Positions 1-11,103 of a stretch of DNA of 64,000 bases are shown one piece after another. Positions within the stretch are counted from its first letter, which is position 1. Each line of letters starts with the position of its first letter. Position numbers and translations under genes: made by a program. Under the pieces are notes generated by a model that was not told the DNA's origin, did not search any database, and saw nothing but the letters and a program-made list of their open reading frames with translations. Source of the DNA: Beta vulgaris subsp. vulgaris (taxonomy: Eukaryota > Streptophyta > Magnoliopsida > Caryophyllales > Amaranthaceae). The stretch covers positions 35,252,002 through 35,316,001 of the forward strand of contig NC_079207.1 of assembly GCF_026745355.1 (NCBI RefSeq), given 5' to 3'.

Positions 1-700
1 AATGGGGTGCGTTAGGGGAGTTCAAAGGGTTTGAGTTTGGGTGTCCGGTTGTTGGCGACTGTAAGGTGGTTCCGGTGGGTGGAATAGAGCGATAGGTGGC
101 TGGGCAGGGGGTGGGTGAATGGCTAGGCGGGGGTGGCGGCGGGTGGTGGCTGGGCAGTGGGGGGGGTTTGGTTTTAATAAATGGGGTTTTTTTAATGGTA
201 ATAAATGGGGTTTAAGTGTTAATGATGTATTATATTAATTTAATCATGTTTTAATTGTGAAAAGTGCTGATTAGGGTTAAATTTAGCAGTTTTTTTGTTA
301 ACAATATCACATTTGAGCCACTAACAATAATTTAGGAGTACCAATGGGATAAATAAAAAATAGATGAGTACCATTGGGAATTCCCCAAACCAGGGAAGTA
401 CCAATTGGAATTTCCTTTAATTGTATTACGTATTATTGTATTTGAAAAAAGTGCAATTATGTTTAAATTTATTTATTAATTTATTTTAATAATTATGAAT
501 TTATTTTCCGATAAAGGATAATATTGACCATTTGGATTTTGAGAGTACAATCATCCATTGTCGAAAAAAAAGGAAAGTAGTGAAAACTATTTTAAGAGCG
601 AAAACTATAGAATTGTGTGTGATTTTAGATAAAAGTATGAATTGGTACCTATACAAGGATTCTCAACATTTGATGAGAACAGTGTAGTGGCATAGAAAAA
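1..700. other. G-rich low-complexity edge and AT-rich spacer
   Basis: Bases 1-170 are strongly G-rich on this strand, dominated by short GGTGG and GGGG tracts. Bases 330-420 carry three loose direct copies of a motif reading AGTACCAATGGGA or AGTACCATTGGGA. The rest is AT-rich and I see no gene in it. The G-rich edge may be the end of a minisatellite or transposon that starts outside the window. Confidence 0.4.
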
Positions 701-829
701 TAGTAGCAACACGCCAACACACTTACAATACAATGTGATGCATGCACCAACTACATGCACCCACTTGTATGCATTTCATGTTACCTTTAATGCTACAAAC
801 ACGTCATCAATAGCACGCACCATTGCTCT

Positions 830-1376
830 TTCAGCGTTAACTACACTCTCTTCCAATTTGTGTGGCCGGGGCAATACTTTAGCTCCAAATCTCCAAGCTA
901 GTAGCTCCACAAAGTCAAGTGGTTTGGCAAAGCTACATGCATAACTCATATCTGCACTAGACTCTAGCGCCATAAATATAGGAAGTGACATAGATTTTCT
1001 GGCTACTAATCTTTGGCCCCTACTAGGAAAACATGATCTACTCAATCTTATGGTAGTATGAAAGGTGTGGGGAGAAAATATTGTTAAACAGTTCTTTCAT
1101 CCGGATTTAGCCTATATCTACCATAGATCAATCTTTTGTGAGAGCAGCCTAGGGGTGTTCACAAGAAAATATCGAATGGTCAAATTGGGAAACAACGCTA
1201 GTTTCAAAAAACTAATCCAATATAAATGTACTTGTCGCCTATGGCAAGAACATATAATGGAGATGGGTTTCCCTATTCCCCTAGTTAAAGATTACTCGGA
1301 TGATGATGATCCAGTTGTGGACGAAAATGAAGAACCACAAATCATCATTAGCTTTGCTCATCTTAGGGCAAATTAG
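830..1376 (+). pseudogene. Decayed F-box-like gene copy A
   Basis: Not recognised as a named family. The only sizeable open piece is 1065-1376. Reading further upstream in that frame gives IGSDIDFL, then LWPLLGKHDLLNLMVV, a TGA stop, then KVWGENIV. Aligned with the copies at 2.3-2.9 kb and 3.3-3.9 kb, the stop replaces the Cys of LLVCKxWG. The pattern of hydrophobic residues, VCKxW and a later Trp/Tyr about 15 residues on resembles an F-box motif, which in plants binds SKP1 in SCF ubiquitin ligases; that reading is inference. A C-terminal part shares YKCTCRLWQ and MGF.IPLVKDY with copy C and ends in an acidic stretch. At least two in-frame stops make it a pseudogene. Confidence 0.5.
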
Positions 1377-1778
1377 AGTATTATAGTAATATGATGTCAG
1401 TTTGTTACTTTTAGTATGATGTCAGTTTATTACTCAGATTATCAATAATCATGCTTAGTATTCACTGCTTATCTAAATATTATGTAGTGTTTATTGGTAA
1501 TTAATGAAATACACTTTTATTTCATGTTAATCTTAAGATAGATTTTTACCTTATACGTACCAAATTACGTATTCTTATTCATGATACTCAATTATTAAAC
1601 TCAAATGTTTAAAGTATAGTGAATTAAAGAAGTAAAGATCTAGACCCTAAGTCTATAACATGAAATCATCAGGAGACTTACCAATAAATTTGTCCATCAT
1701 GAGACTTACCAATAAATTGGTCAAGTTCTCTTCTAAACTCCTCGAGAAATGATCCAAACACTTAGTGGTTAATCCTAA

Positions 1779-2129
1779 CGGCCCGTTTGGTAGTCGTTAA
1801 TAATTTGCGGTAATGGGAATGAATTTTAAGTGTAATTTTATTAGTGAAGCACCCTTAAAATCTCCATGGGGAGACATTTTTTCTCCATGGGCAAGCAATC
1901 TCATCCCAAAACTTGTGTTTTTGTCTCCAAAGGGAAGCAATTTTCATTACCACTCATTACCACCCTACAAGGTGGTATTGGATGGGAATGAAATTAAAAT
2001 TCAAGAAGGAAAGTGGACACTTTATGATAAATTAGCATTACCATGGGAATGGACAATGATATTTTTCACAAATTTACACACAAATTCATTCCCATTACCA
2101 CCATTTATGACCAACTACCAAACGGGCCG
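1779..2129. mobile_element. Tourist-like MITE copy 1 (TSD TAA)
   Basis: The terminal inverted repeats read CGGCCCGTTTGGTAGT at the left and its complement at the right. TAA flanks both ends (1776-1778 and 2130-2132), the target duplication expected of PIF/Harbinger (Tourist) MITEs. A near-identical 346-bp relative lies in intron 2 of the TBL gene at 39.8-40.2 kb with the same duplication. The open frame across it is incidental. There is no transposase, so mobility would depend on a helper. Confidence 0.85.
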
Positions 2130-2280
2130 TAAGAGTTATTATAAAAATGACCGTTATAGGAAACAAACCGGCTATTTATAGAAGTTTGTGTTGAGAGATC
2201 TTATTCATCATTTTCTTCCTATCTTACAAAGTTAGAGAAAGCCTTTTTCACCAGTCTCCTCTCATCTTACAAAATTTAAA

Positions 2281-2920
2281 ATGATGGAGTTCAACAATCA
2301 TGAGAATGTAATAGGCGACGTTCATGAAAACTGTTTCAGCCACCACCAAGCCTTGGATATTATCCAAGAGGACAAGGAGGCCTTCATAATAACGAAGACT
2401 CAACAATGGGGTGAACATATGGCTATAATTTTCGAAGATGATCCAACTATGGAGCCAAAAGATCTAACACTGGTAGAATCCAACGCTACCAAAGTTGGCG
2501 CGCGCCAGCATGGATATACTGGTTACTTTTATTTGGTCAAGGCTACTAGATAGTTCACAAGATGAACTATTATTAGTCTGTAAGAAATGGGGGAAGGAGG
2601 TCGCAAATGCGTTTAATTTTCCAAGACCCCAAACTCTTACTTGGGCCTATGCTAAAAGCTTGGTTTTAACATGTACCCAAACCTCAGTCAAGATTGTAAG
2701 GGTGGAACCACGACAAGGCGAGCTAGAGGGGAGGACAGTGCACTCCAAGTGCCTATTTCAACTATGGAACCTATGGGCTTCAGAAGGTTTCTTTCCTTGG
2801 ATGTACTTGGCCCTACTAAAAAGAAGATATGCCTGGGATAACTCATATCACAGGGTAATCTTCAAAGGGATCGGAGATTCAATTATGTCCCTGGAGATGG
2901 CTATTACTTTGCTATCATAA
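2281..2920 (+). pseudogene. Decayed F-box-like gene copy B (frameshifted)
   Basis: The longest of three related copies. The first frame (2281-2553) starts MMEFNNHENV and contains HHQALDIIQEDKEAFI, matching HHKALDIM..DKNKFI in copy C. Near 2500-2530 the homology moves into the overlapping second frame (to 2920), which carries LLLVCKKWGKEVA, the F-box-like core shared with copies A and C, followed by CLFQLWNLWASEGF, corresponding to the CTC..W segment of the others. The frame change suggests a 1-nt deletion or a lost intron. If functional it would be a protein of about 200 residues, short for an F-box protein. The nearby start context and TATA-like AT tracts do not show whether it is expressed. 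Confidence 0.5.
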
Positions 2921-3329
2921 GATATGCAGCAGGTTATGAAATTGAAAATGAGGACTATCATGCTATGGTAGGGCTTGTCTGTAGAGACCATCTCTAGAGG
3001 ATTCCTATTAGAGCGTTTAATTAAAATTGTAATTTTTTATCTACAAATAGATAAATGTTGGTAGTTACGAGATTACTTCTAAAAGTAATTCCTCAAAAAT
3101 AAAATGAAATGATAAATCATTAATAAAATAATTATATTCTATGGCATTTAAACAAATTATCACATGTCCTTTGATGCTTACTTTTCTCTAAATAACTGCC
3201 TTCTAATTAAGCTGTTAAGAAAATAAATGGATAAAAGTTTAGATCTTTATCTATAAATATGTATAAGGAAATAACATATGAGAAGTTTAGTGATGGATTT
3301 TACTCGTCTATCTATGTTTCGTCCAATAT

Positions 3330-3898
3330 CTCCAACACATAAACCTTATCCCTCCAAATGTTTAAATCATCATAAAGCATTGGATATTATGTCTGGAGAT
3401 AAGAACAAATTCATAAGGGAAGAATCCATTTAGTGGAATACTACGATTGATAAGTGTTTTGTCAAACATCCTATAATACAAAATGATCCAAGACACGTAA
3501 ATAAATCTAAGGTCTTTCAAATAGGGTCAGATTTAGATTTGATGTAAGTATGGATATTTCCAAAACTTGACATAAATGATCAAGTTACTTCCTTATTGGT
3601 GTGTAAATCTTGGGGTAAAACCATCATGGAACCAGATATGTCTTGGAGATATCTAAAAAGGCTCTTTGTTAAAGGCAATGCAAAGAGTATAAAGATCTCG
3701 CGAATAGTACATGGACCATCTTCAAGAGATATAGTACAATACATATGTACATGCCAAGTATGGCATAATCTCATGGTCCTAGGTCTAGATCCCCATTGGA
3801 TGTTGCGAAATTATCTTTTAGGATCAGGTCCTAGACAAACTTTTCTAATGGATTTCACATTGTCTAAAAGAAAAAAAAAAGGAAGGAATACAAGATAG
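3330..3898 (+). pseudogene. Decayed F-box-like gene copy C
   Basis: Translation upstream of the open part (3596-3898) gives NHHKALDIMSGDKNKFI, a TAG stop, IGSDLDLM, a TAA stop, VWIFPKLDINDQ, then LLVCKSWGKTIMEPDMSW. The last two segments resemble an F-box: Leu/Ile-rich start, VCKSW core, then a conserved Trp. Downstream, QYICTCQVWHNLMVLG matches YKCTCRLWQEHIMEMG of copy A. It ends in a basic tail encoded by an A-rich run. Two in-frame stops break the N-terminal half. The three copies lie in tandem in the same orientation over 3 kb, consistent with local duplication then decay. Confidence 0.5.
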
Positions 3899-4078
3899 AT
3901 TGTTCTTTTCCACCAAACTCAGCCATCCTAAAGAGAAATTTATCGATCATCTTAGAATTATGGAGGAAGCAACTTTTATGATGCTTTTAAAACTAATTGG
4001 GTACGGCCATTGAGCATATCTCTCCGCTAATAATTTGTGGGTTATGAGTACATCACCTCACAAATCAGGGGGGCAATT

Positions 4079-5012
4079 TGTTACTATCATCTTTATGTCA
4101 CAGCTAGCATTTATTGTGATGCATTGAAGTAAGCCCCAAAGGGTTTAATGTTCATGTAAATGTGTAGGCACAATCATATAAAGAAGCCCATGATAAATAG
4201 TCAACAAAAGTCAATCGTCAGCAATCCATAGAAGAAAGCCCAGCTTTCAAGAATAATCAAGAGATGGCAAATAAGAGTTGAAAGTCAAGCATTGTTAAAA
4301 ACAAGGATGTGGTTGGAACTTAACCGAATTATAAAGCATGCAAGAACGTGGGTAATGGGACGTGATTATCATGGCGCTAGAAGATGGCATCGGTTGTGAT
4401 TTGAATCATAAATGATTCAAATCATTTCCCTCGAAGAAGCAAGGAAGTTACACACATCTCTGTAGTATAAATATAAGAAGGAATATCAGAGCAAGACAAA
4501 AAACACAATAAACAACAAACGTACAATTTATTTTCTCTAGCGTAGCTTTACCTAGATTAGCCAACCCCCTCCGGGGTTATAGTTAGCCTTTAGCCTAGAA
4601 TTAGAGCATGTATCGAGTTACAAAGTTTGTTTATTCTCCAATTTTAGTCGAGATCCATGGAGGTATTCATCTTCATGTTCATCCTTTAATTGTCCATCCT
4701 TTAATTGTCCATCCTTGTTATCTTTATGTGTATTATAGAATCTTTTTAGATGTTTGTGATATTAGTGGGAACATCCACGCTATAATTAATAGATTAATTA
4801 TTGTGTTGATCATCTTATTTAATACTCATCGCCTGAATGTATTAGGCGTTATAGTTTAATTACATTAGGCTATAACAAAGTAAGTTAGCAAGGTTTTATC
4901 AAACTAAAATCGGTAATCTTCCAGGGACTAAGACTCCCATAACATTCAGTATCTAACTATTGGAAGTGCATTGACTTGTTTGCAAAGTCATCCAACTGAA
5001 TTTGCACCAACA
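4079..5012. repeat. Probable solo or 3' LTR (copia-like ends)
   Basis: Starts TGTTACTATC and ends CACCAACA, so it has the TG...CA ends of an LTR. Directly before the start lies AATCAGGGGGGCAATT, which looks like a polypurine tract. A TATA-like TATAAATATAAG near 4467 could be the LTR promoter. No target duplication is visible (GCAAT before, GGGAC after), so this may be the 3' LTR of a truncated element rather than a clean solo LTR. The open frame at 4608-4859 has small internal repeats (VHPLI twice) and is probably not a gene. Confidence 0.45.
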
Positions 5013-5349
5013 GGGACGAAAGGAGTATCTGATTTGAAAGTTACCAAATTTGAGCAAAAAATGGGGCTAGAAACGAAAAAACTAATCTTAAAAAAGTATA
5101 TTGATTTTCTAAATTTTTTTAATGTATAATGAAAAAATCCAATGTGTTATCTATAATTAAAAGATATATAGAGTAACTTTTTAAAAAGTATTCTAAAAAA
5201 TCAGTTAAAAAGTTTTGTCATATGCGATAGATAATTTAAGTGAAAAATCTTATGATGCGAAATTTTGTTGGATTATTCATAAAAATGTAGATGTTTATAA
5301 TTTTAGTTTTTCATTATATTTACTATTATATATACAATAAACTTATTTA

Positions 5350-5662
5350 GGGGGCGTTTGATTCCTCTAGTGGTATGAGTTTGGAATCAGAAATGAAATA
5401 AAAGTGGTATAAGTTTGGAGCTTGATACCTAATAACATGCGTTTGGTTTTATTTAGGATTTTTTTTCTTCTATTTAATACCTAGAGATATTGGTATGGGC
5501 CAAACCCACCTCCCACCTCCCCACTTGGGTTTCTAAACCCTATACCTTATGGATTTGAGGTATAAGTTTTAAATCTATCAAATTATTAAACAAACACTAG
5601 TATGAGTTTTGTTCATTCGAAACCCATACATCATACTAAAATCATATGAACCAAGCGCCCCC
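5350..5662. mobile_element. Tourist-like MITE, second family (TSD TTA)
   Basis: The left end GGGGGCGTTTGATTC is mirrored at the right end by GAACCAAGCGCCCCC. TTA flanks each side (5347-5349 and 5663-5665), as expected for PIF/Harbinger MITEs. The interior is AT-rich and non-coding. It is a different family from the CGGCCCG copies at 1.8 and 39.8 kb. Confidence 0.8.
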
Positions 5663-5904
5663 TTAATGGTCATATTAGTTTGTTAGAGACCACGTAAAAC
5701 ACAAGTGACATAATCTTTCGAAAATAGAGGGAGTTCATTTTAAAAATGATTTACACTTGTAATTATTTTGGGTTTTTGTTCGAGTAAGGATAAATTTTCT
5801 TTTCTATATTTAAAAATATTTCACTTTACACTAATTTTGGCATATAACTAAAAACCCATAGCTATTTTATATCATTTTCAGAGTGATGAGAAGATCGTAT
5901 ATAG

Positions 5905-6894
5905 GGGTGCTAATGAGCCAAGATGGCTCGCAAACTTTTCGGATTTGGAAAGCTCAACTCAAGAGGGCTCGATTGGGGTGTCGGACTAGCTCGAGCTAAA
6001 GAGTCAAGCTTGAGCTTAATAGAGTTCGACTCGAATGCTCGAAAGCAGGTGCAATACATTTTATATTACTATTTTACATTTTAACTTTTAATCCAAGTTG
6101 GACCTTAAATAGTATTCCATTAAAGTCCGAAATTGGTTAACAAAACAAGCACCAACCTTATTTTCATTGTAAACAGTTAGTATTTCTTAACTCAACTTAG
6201 AGTTTGATTTTCTACCACCTTGGTTAGATATGAAGTATATTTTAAAATATTTGATTTTGTAATAATTAAACTATTTTGTAATTGATTATTTTATATTACT
6301 GCTTGCGCTTAGAGTGTTATTGTTAAGAAGATATTGCTTTATTTTTTTTGGTTGAAATTAATTTTTCAAACATGAAATCCCATATCAAAATCTTAGCAAA
6401 GTTAATAGGGTGAACTAAATTATAAAACCATATGTATGGGTGAGTTTTTTCTTTAACGAAGCATCGAGTCACACATCGAAATTTTAGCAATTTTAAAAGG
6501 GAACGTAACTTATGATTGCATATGTATGATAAATTTGTTTTTATTTAACAAACATGGAGTCTCACATTAAAATCTTAGCAATACAAAGAAGAAAAGCAAT
6601 TGATAAAAGCATATGTAGGGTGAGTGAATATGAAGTCCCACATTAAAATCTTAGCAATACTTCGGCCTATACGTTTGGACGAACTTAATAGCATTAGTTA
6701 TTGACTTGTACCTATACTTAGGCTTTTACGGTTGGGCTTAAGTCCAACTTTTTAAAACAGAATTTCGAGCCAGGGAGCCCAAATATATTTGAGGCCTAAC
6801 GAGCTTCTAGCTCGAGCTGAGTTTAACTTAAAACAATTTTCAAGCTGAAGTGAACCTGAACATGTTCGATCTCTGTTGGATTCGTTAACACCCT
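5905..6894. mobile_element. Probable non-autonomous hAT-like element with internal repeats
   Basis: The left end GGGGTGCTAATGAGCC is imperfectly mirrored by GGATTCGTTAACACCC at the right. Subterminal regions at both ends are rich in GAGCTCGA-type words. Between about 6370 and 6660 a motif of the type AGTCCCACATTAAAATCTTA recurs about four times at 75-95 bp spacing. No 8-bp target duplication could be matched, so ends and class are tentative. No coding region is seen. Confidence 0.45.
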
Positions 6895-6902
6895 TAATTA
6901 TA

Positions 6903-7111
6903 CTTCCTCCGTTTTTTCTACTTGCAATACTTTTTTTTCATCAACTCTAATGCAAAATTTAGATAGAAGAGAGGTAAAGAGGAAAAAAAAGAGAGGGTCC
7001 CATTTGATTGGAGAGAGATAGAGAGAAAGAAAAAGCAAAAATAAAAAACATTACAAGTAATTAATTATTTTCTTTTAGAAAAAGTGTTGCGAGTAAAGAA
7101 AACGAAGGAAG
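6903..7111. mobile_element. Stowaway-like MITE
   Basis: Inverted ends CTTCCTCCGTTTTTTCTACT and its imperfect complement (AACGAAGGAAG) are flanked by TA on both sides (6901-6902 and 7112-7113). CTCCCTCCGT-type ends with a TA duplication are the hallmark of Stowaway (Tc1/mariner) MITEs. No coding potential. Confidence 0.75.
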
Positions 7112-7219
7112 TATCTATAAATCTTTACAAATGAAGGATCGTCTATCGAGCTGCCCTGTGAGTAAATACTGATATATATTCTATTTGACTGTTACATTTA
7201 AAGTTTTGACATAACATAC

Positions 7220-7252
<33 letters not shown>

Positions 7253-7617
7253 ATGCAAATAACCAAAATACTGTCTACTTTTCCGTAGGTCTTAATTAAA
7301 ATAAGTTGGGTGATCCATAACCCACCTTAGCGCCTCCCTTCTCTCCCCAAAGAAAATTTAAAAAAAAATGAAGACAGCTTTTGTTTTAGGTAAAGTTTTG
7401 GTGCGTACTTACAACTCCCTTTATTATAATGAAGTGCCAGCTTACAGAAAAGAATCATAATTATTAGTTATATGTGCTCTACACATGTATAAACATATGC
7501 TTAATCATATAATCATATATAATATAGAATGAAAAGCTTACCAACTCCAATTTACATACATACTAGTCCTCGAACAGTGAACCAGCTTCAATTGTACAAT
7601 AGGTTGTTTCCATTATC

Positions 7618-9433
7618 ATGGAGTTGAAATCATCCATGAATGAAACATGGAAGCTCTTTTCAATTGGAACCTTTGTTGGGTGCCTCATTTTGATTCTTCT
7701 CTTAGACAAAAGCCACCAAAACTTAAGTCTATTAGCTGCTCGAAATGCAATGCTACAATTAGTGAATCCAATAGAGTCTTCAAATTTTACACTTAATAAC
7801 ACAAAGGATGAGAAAAACTTTTCCATTGATGGCATGGAAACACCTGTAAATGGAACCAAAAAGAAGTGCAATATGTTTGAGGGGAGATGGGTTTACAAGT
7901 CAGATGAACATCCACAATATGATTCAATCAAGTGCCCATTTCTTGAGGAGAAGATGAGCTGCCAAATGAATGGAAGACCGGATTTCGAGTACGAGAAGTG
8001 GATATGGGAATCTACAGATTGTGACATACCACTGTAAGCTTGCTTGAAATTTGATAATATAAATTTTTAATCAAACAAAATCAAAGATTATGATATATTT
8101 TAGCTAAAATTATGTACATTTTGTTGCCTAGATTTAATGGAACATATATGTTGGAGACGCTAAGAAACAAGAAGATGATCATGTCAGGTGATTCACTAAA
8201 CAGAAACATGTGGGAGTCTCTTGCTTGCCTTCTTTATACTTCAATTCATCCTTCTAGAGCTGAAGTAGATGCTAAGCAAACTCTCTATAAAGTATTTAAA
8301 GCAAAGGTATTATTGAATAAGACTAGATTACTATTGATTTTAGTTTCTTACATATTCGCTCTGTACATTTTGAGGATCATGTTTGTCATTTTACATTCGT
8401 TTTTTTTTTTTCCATTAAAGGACTACAATTTTACATTTGAGTTTCATTGGAGCCCATTCTTAGTCGAATTTGATGAGAAGCATAAAAATGGCAAAAAGGT
8501 GCTAGTGCTTGATAAGCTTTCATCCAACTCCAAACAATGGCATGATGCTGATATTATGGTATTTAACTCAGGGCACTGGTGGTCTCATACGGGAAAATTC
8601 AAATCGTATGTAACACTCGATATCTCATATCTATCCCTCAATTTTCAACAATATATATATTCAGTTAGAGTAACACCATTTGATATTGTTAAACTGATTT
8701 TGGTTGATTCTCTAGTTTTTTTTTTTTTTACATCTTAGGCAGTTTACTGTTTTAGACATATTAAACCTGATATTTGCTCATTATTCTGAAATGTTGTTGT
8801 ATGTTACACAGTTAAAGTGAAGCATATGAACTATTTAATCAAGCTGTAACTTTAAGATACTATGCTGTAGGTGGGAATTGTTCTTAAACTATTAAATCAC
8901 GTTGTAACTTTAAGATACTCTGTTGTAGGTGGGATTTGTTCTCGTACAAGGGAGAGTTAACAGAGGAGATGCCAATAGAGCTAGCATATGAACGAGCTAT
9001 GAAAACATGGGCAACATGGCTAGAAAATAACGTGAATCCACAGAAAACAACTGTGTTTTTCAGAAGTATTTCGGCAGAGCACAAAAGTCGGCAATATGAT
9101 CAATGGTGCTACAATATTACAAAACCTATGAAGGGTGAGTCCTATGTATCAGTCTACCCCAACTCTCTTGTTGACGTTATTGAGAGTTTGGTTAAAGTGA
9201 TGAACAAACCAAAGGTGAACTATTTGAACGTCACTAAGCTGTCGGAGTATAGAATCGATGCGCATCCATCAGTGTATAGAAGCATGAATTGGAAGAACAT
9301 TACCCAGAAATTTGAAGATGTTTTGGGTTATGCTGATTGTAGTCATTGGTGTCTCCCTGGATTGCCAGATACTTGGAATAGATTACTTTTTGCATCACTG
9401 TTCTTTGGTAGCTCAGATATGGTTATTTCTTGA
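7618..9433 (+). CDS. TBL (DUF231) family protein, TBL gene 1
   Basis: Predicted cell-wall polysaccharide O-acetyltransferase of the Golgi. Exons by GT-AG sites and paralogue comparison: 7618-8033, 8132-8306, 8421-8605, 8929-9433, giving 426 residues, a usual TBL length. A short N-terminal tail precedes one membrane segment (about residues 15-32, IGTFVGCLILILLL), so the topology is type II. The PMR5N part runs from KKCNMFEGRWVY to the next Cys-rich stretch; GDSLNRNMWESLACLL follows at the exon 2 start and is the GDS motif with the catalytic Ser. DCSHWCLPG near the C-terminus is the DxxH motif. In characterised relatives these act on xylan or other wall polymers using acetyl-CoA-derived acetyl; the exact substrate here is not inferable. 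Intron 3 carries a duplicated acceptor (see 8829-8944). It is intact, and a close paralogue lies about 30 kb downstream. Confidence 0.9.
8829..8944 (+). repeat. 58-bp tandem duplication of an intron 3/exon 4 border
   Basis: The stretch from AACTATTTAATC to the first GTGGGAATTGTTCTT is repeated 58 bp later with few changes, ending in the real GTGGGATTTGTTCTC. Each copy has a TGTAG acceptor (exon would start at 8871 or 8929). The downstream one keeps the frame WDLFSYKG. Use of the upstream one gives WELFLNY and then TAA, so it is a decoy with a premature stop. The second TBL gene has no such duplication. Confidence 0.8.
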
Positions 9434-9754
9434 CATTTGCTCTGGAATTTTGTAATGGGAGTGGTTGGATATTGTAGAAGATTAGCGATTCAAAATGTGT
9501 ATGAATGTTCAATAGAAGTGGAATGAATTGTTCTAAGCGACAAAGTGGAGAAGGTTAGGACCATATGGATTGTCTATTTATTTAATTATTATTATAACCA
9601 GATTATTTGACTAGATAAGCTTAAATTATTCAAGCTATTAATTGACACTACCATTTAAATGTTAGTCCGCCATATTTTAATTAAATATATCATTTTGAGA
9701 TTTTGACTAATTATGTAAGAAAAATTGAAAAAAAATAGTCTCAATTATAACTCC

Positions 9755-10077
9755 ACTAACAAAAGTAGTCCCATCATAATTTAATATTGAGCCGTCCCTA
9801 CATTAGAAGTTGCTTTACAAAAGTGGTTTAACATATTTGCTTACCTCCTAGGGGAAGTAAACTTTTTTTTTTCCAATCTTCTTCCTCCTCTTTCTCACTC
9901 CTTTCTCCTTCCTCCCTTGCCTCCCTCCTCCTCCTCCTCTCCCCTCTCCCCTCTCCCCTCTCCCCTCTCCTTTGCCATTGTCACTAGTTACTTGTTAACC
10001 TAAACCGCTTTTGTAAAATACCGCTCATTTTTGGGACTACTCAATATTAAATTGAAGTTGAGTCTGTTTTTGTTAGG
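9755..10077. mobile_element. Inverted-repeat element with CT-rich core
   Basis: The left side has CACTAACAAAAGTAGTCCCA and then AATTTAATATTGAG; the right side has CTCAATATTAAATT and then TTTTTGTTAGGG, which are inverted copies of the same words over roughly 45 bp. The core (9870-9975) is a CT-rich tract with CTCTCCCC repeated in tandem. It is non-coding and its exact ends and family are unknown. Confidence 0.45.
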
Positions 10078-10089
10078 GCGACCATAGTT

Positions 10090-11100
10090 AGGAATGTCCT
10101 TATCAAGGTTTCTAATCACGTATAATAGGTTATATGAGCTATAATGTTAGGAAAGATATAAACTAGGAAAAAAAAAAGATTGAAATAGTAAACCCAACTA
10201 TGGACCATTGGTTTTTAAAATGTCATTTATGAGTAATTTCAGATAATCTCAAATATTATAAAAGACTTAGAAAAATGGTAGTACTCTCTTCATTCTTATT
10301 GTTAGAACTAGAGCTTTCAATTCTATTCAATAGTTCAGTTATATTTATATTCAAACAATTCAGTTCATACTAGTTCAATATACAACAATTAAAATTTTCA
10401 ATAGTTCAGTTAACAAACTTTTCAATTCAGTTTAATTAAGTTATTTTTCTTTCCAGTTTCAGTTCAGTTGCAGTTTAAACTAGTTTTATCGATCTGAATA
10501 GTTAAACCAACCAACGATTGAATCCATAGCAGTTAAAACATGTTGCATTTATTTTCAATTTCGTTTCAGTTTATTTTAATTATTGACGAAAATAACATAA
10601 GCTCAACAATAATCGCATCGGTTCGGGTAGAAGTTAGTCTCATTCTTGTATTTGTTCGATAAAAATGGAACTTCATGTCGGGTTTTGGCTAACTGTTTTC
10701 CAGGTTCATTTAAAATGAACGTGGCAAATACATGTAGTGTGACACTTGCCTCGAAAAAACCCGATTGTACTGTATACTTCACAAAAAAATTTTATGGAAG
10801 TGACATCAATATATCTCTACAAGACTGATATATTCGACAATTTGGAATAAGACAATTTTATTTAAGTCGATGTTGAAACTTTCAATTGTTCGAATTACAT
10901 CATGTTTGGTTAAAAAGGACATCTCATATCAGTATACATTCTTATAAAATTTCTCGAAAGACGAGTTAAATATTTTTTAAAAAGAGGATTAGATCAATGT
11001 CTTACTCTCACTATGTTAGATCAATGTTAATATAACTATATTAGTCATTAAGCTCTATGCATCTGAAAACTGAAATTATGAAAAGTTCCACCAGATGGGC
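10090..11100. other. AT-rich spacer, no gene seen
   Basis: About 1 kb without a supported gene. Around 10320-10600 the words CAGTTCAGTT and TTCAGTT recur loosely. The short open frame at 10646-10828 has no family signal. Confidence 0.4.
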
Positions 11101-11103
11101 ATT

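Noticed and set aside
776..1045. Minus-strand open frame of 89 codons
   Set aside because: The plus strand of the same stretch aligns with the F-box-like copies; the minus frame is its shadow.
10646..10828. Short plus-strand frame downstream of TBL gene 1
   Set aside because: 60 codons, no recognised motif, in AT-rich spacer.
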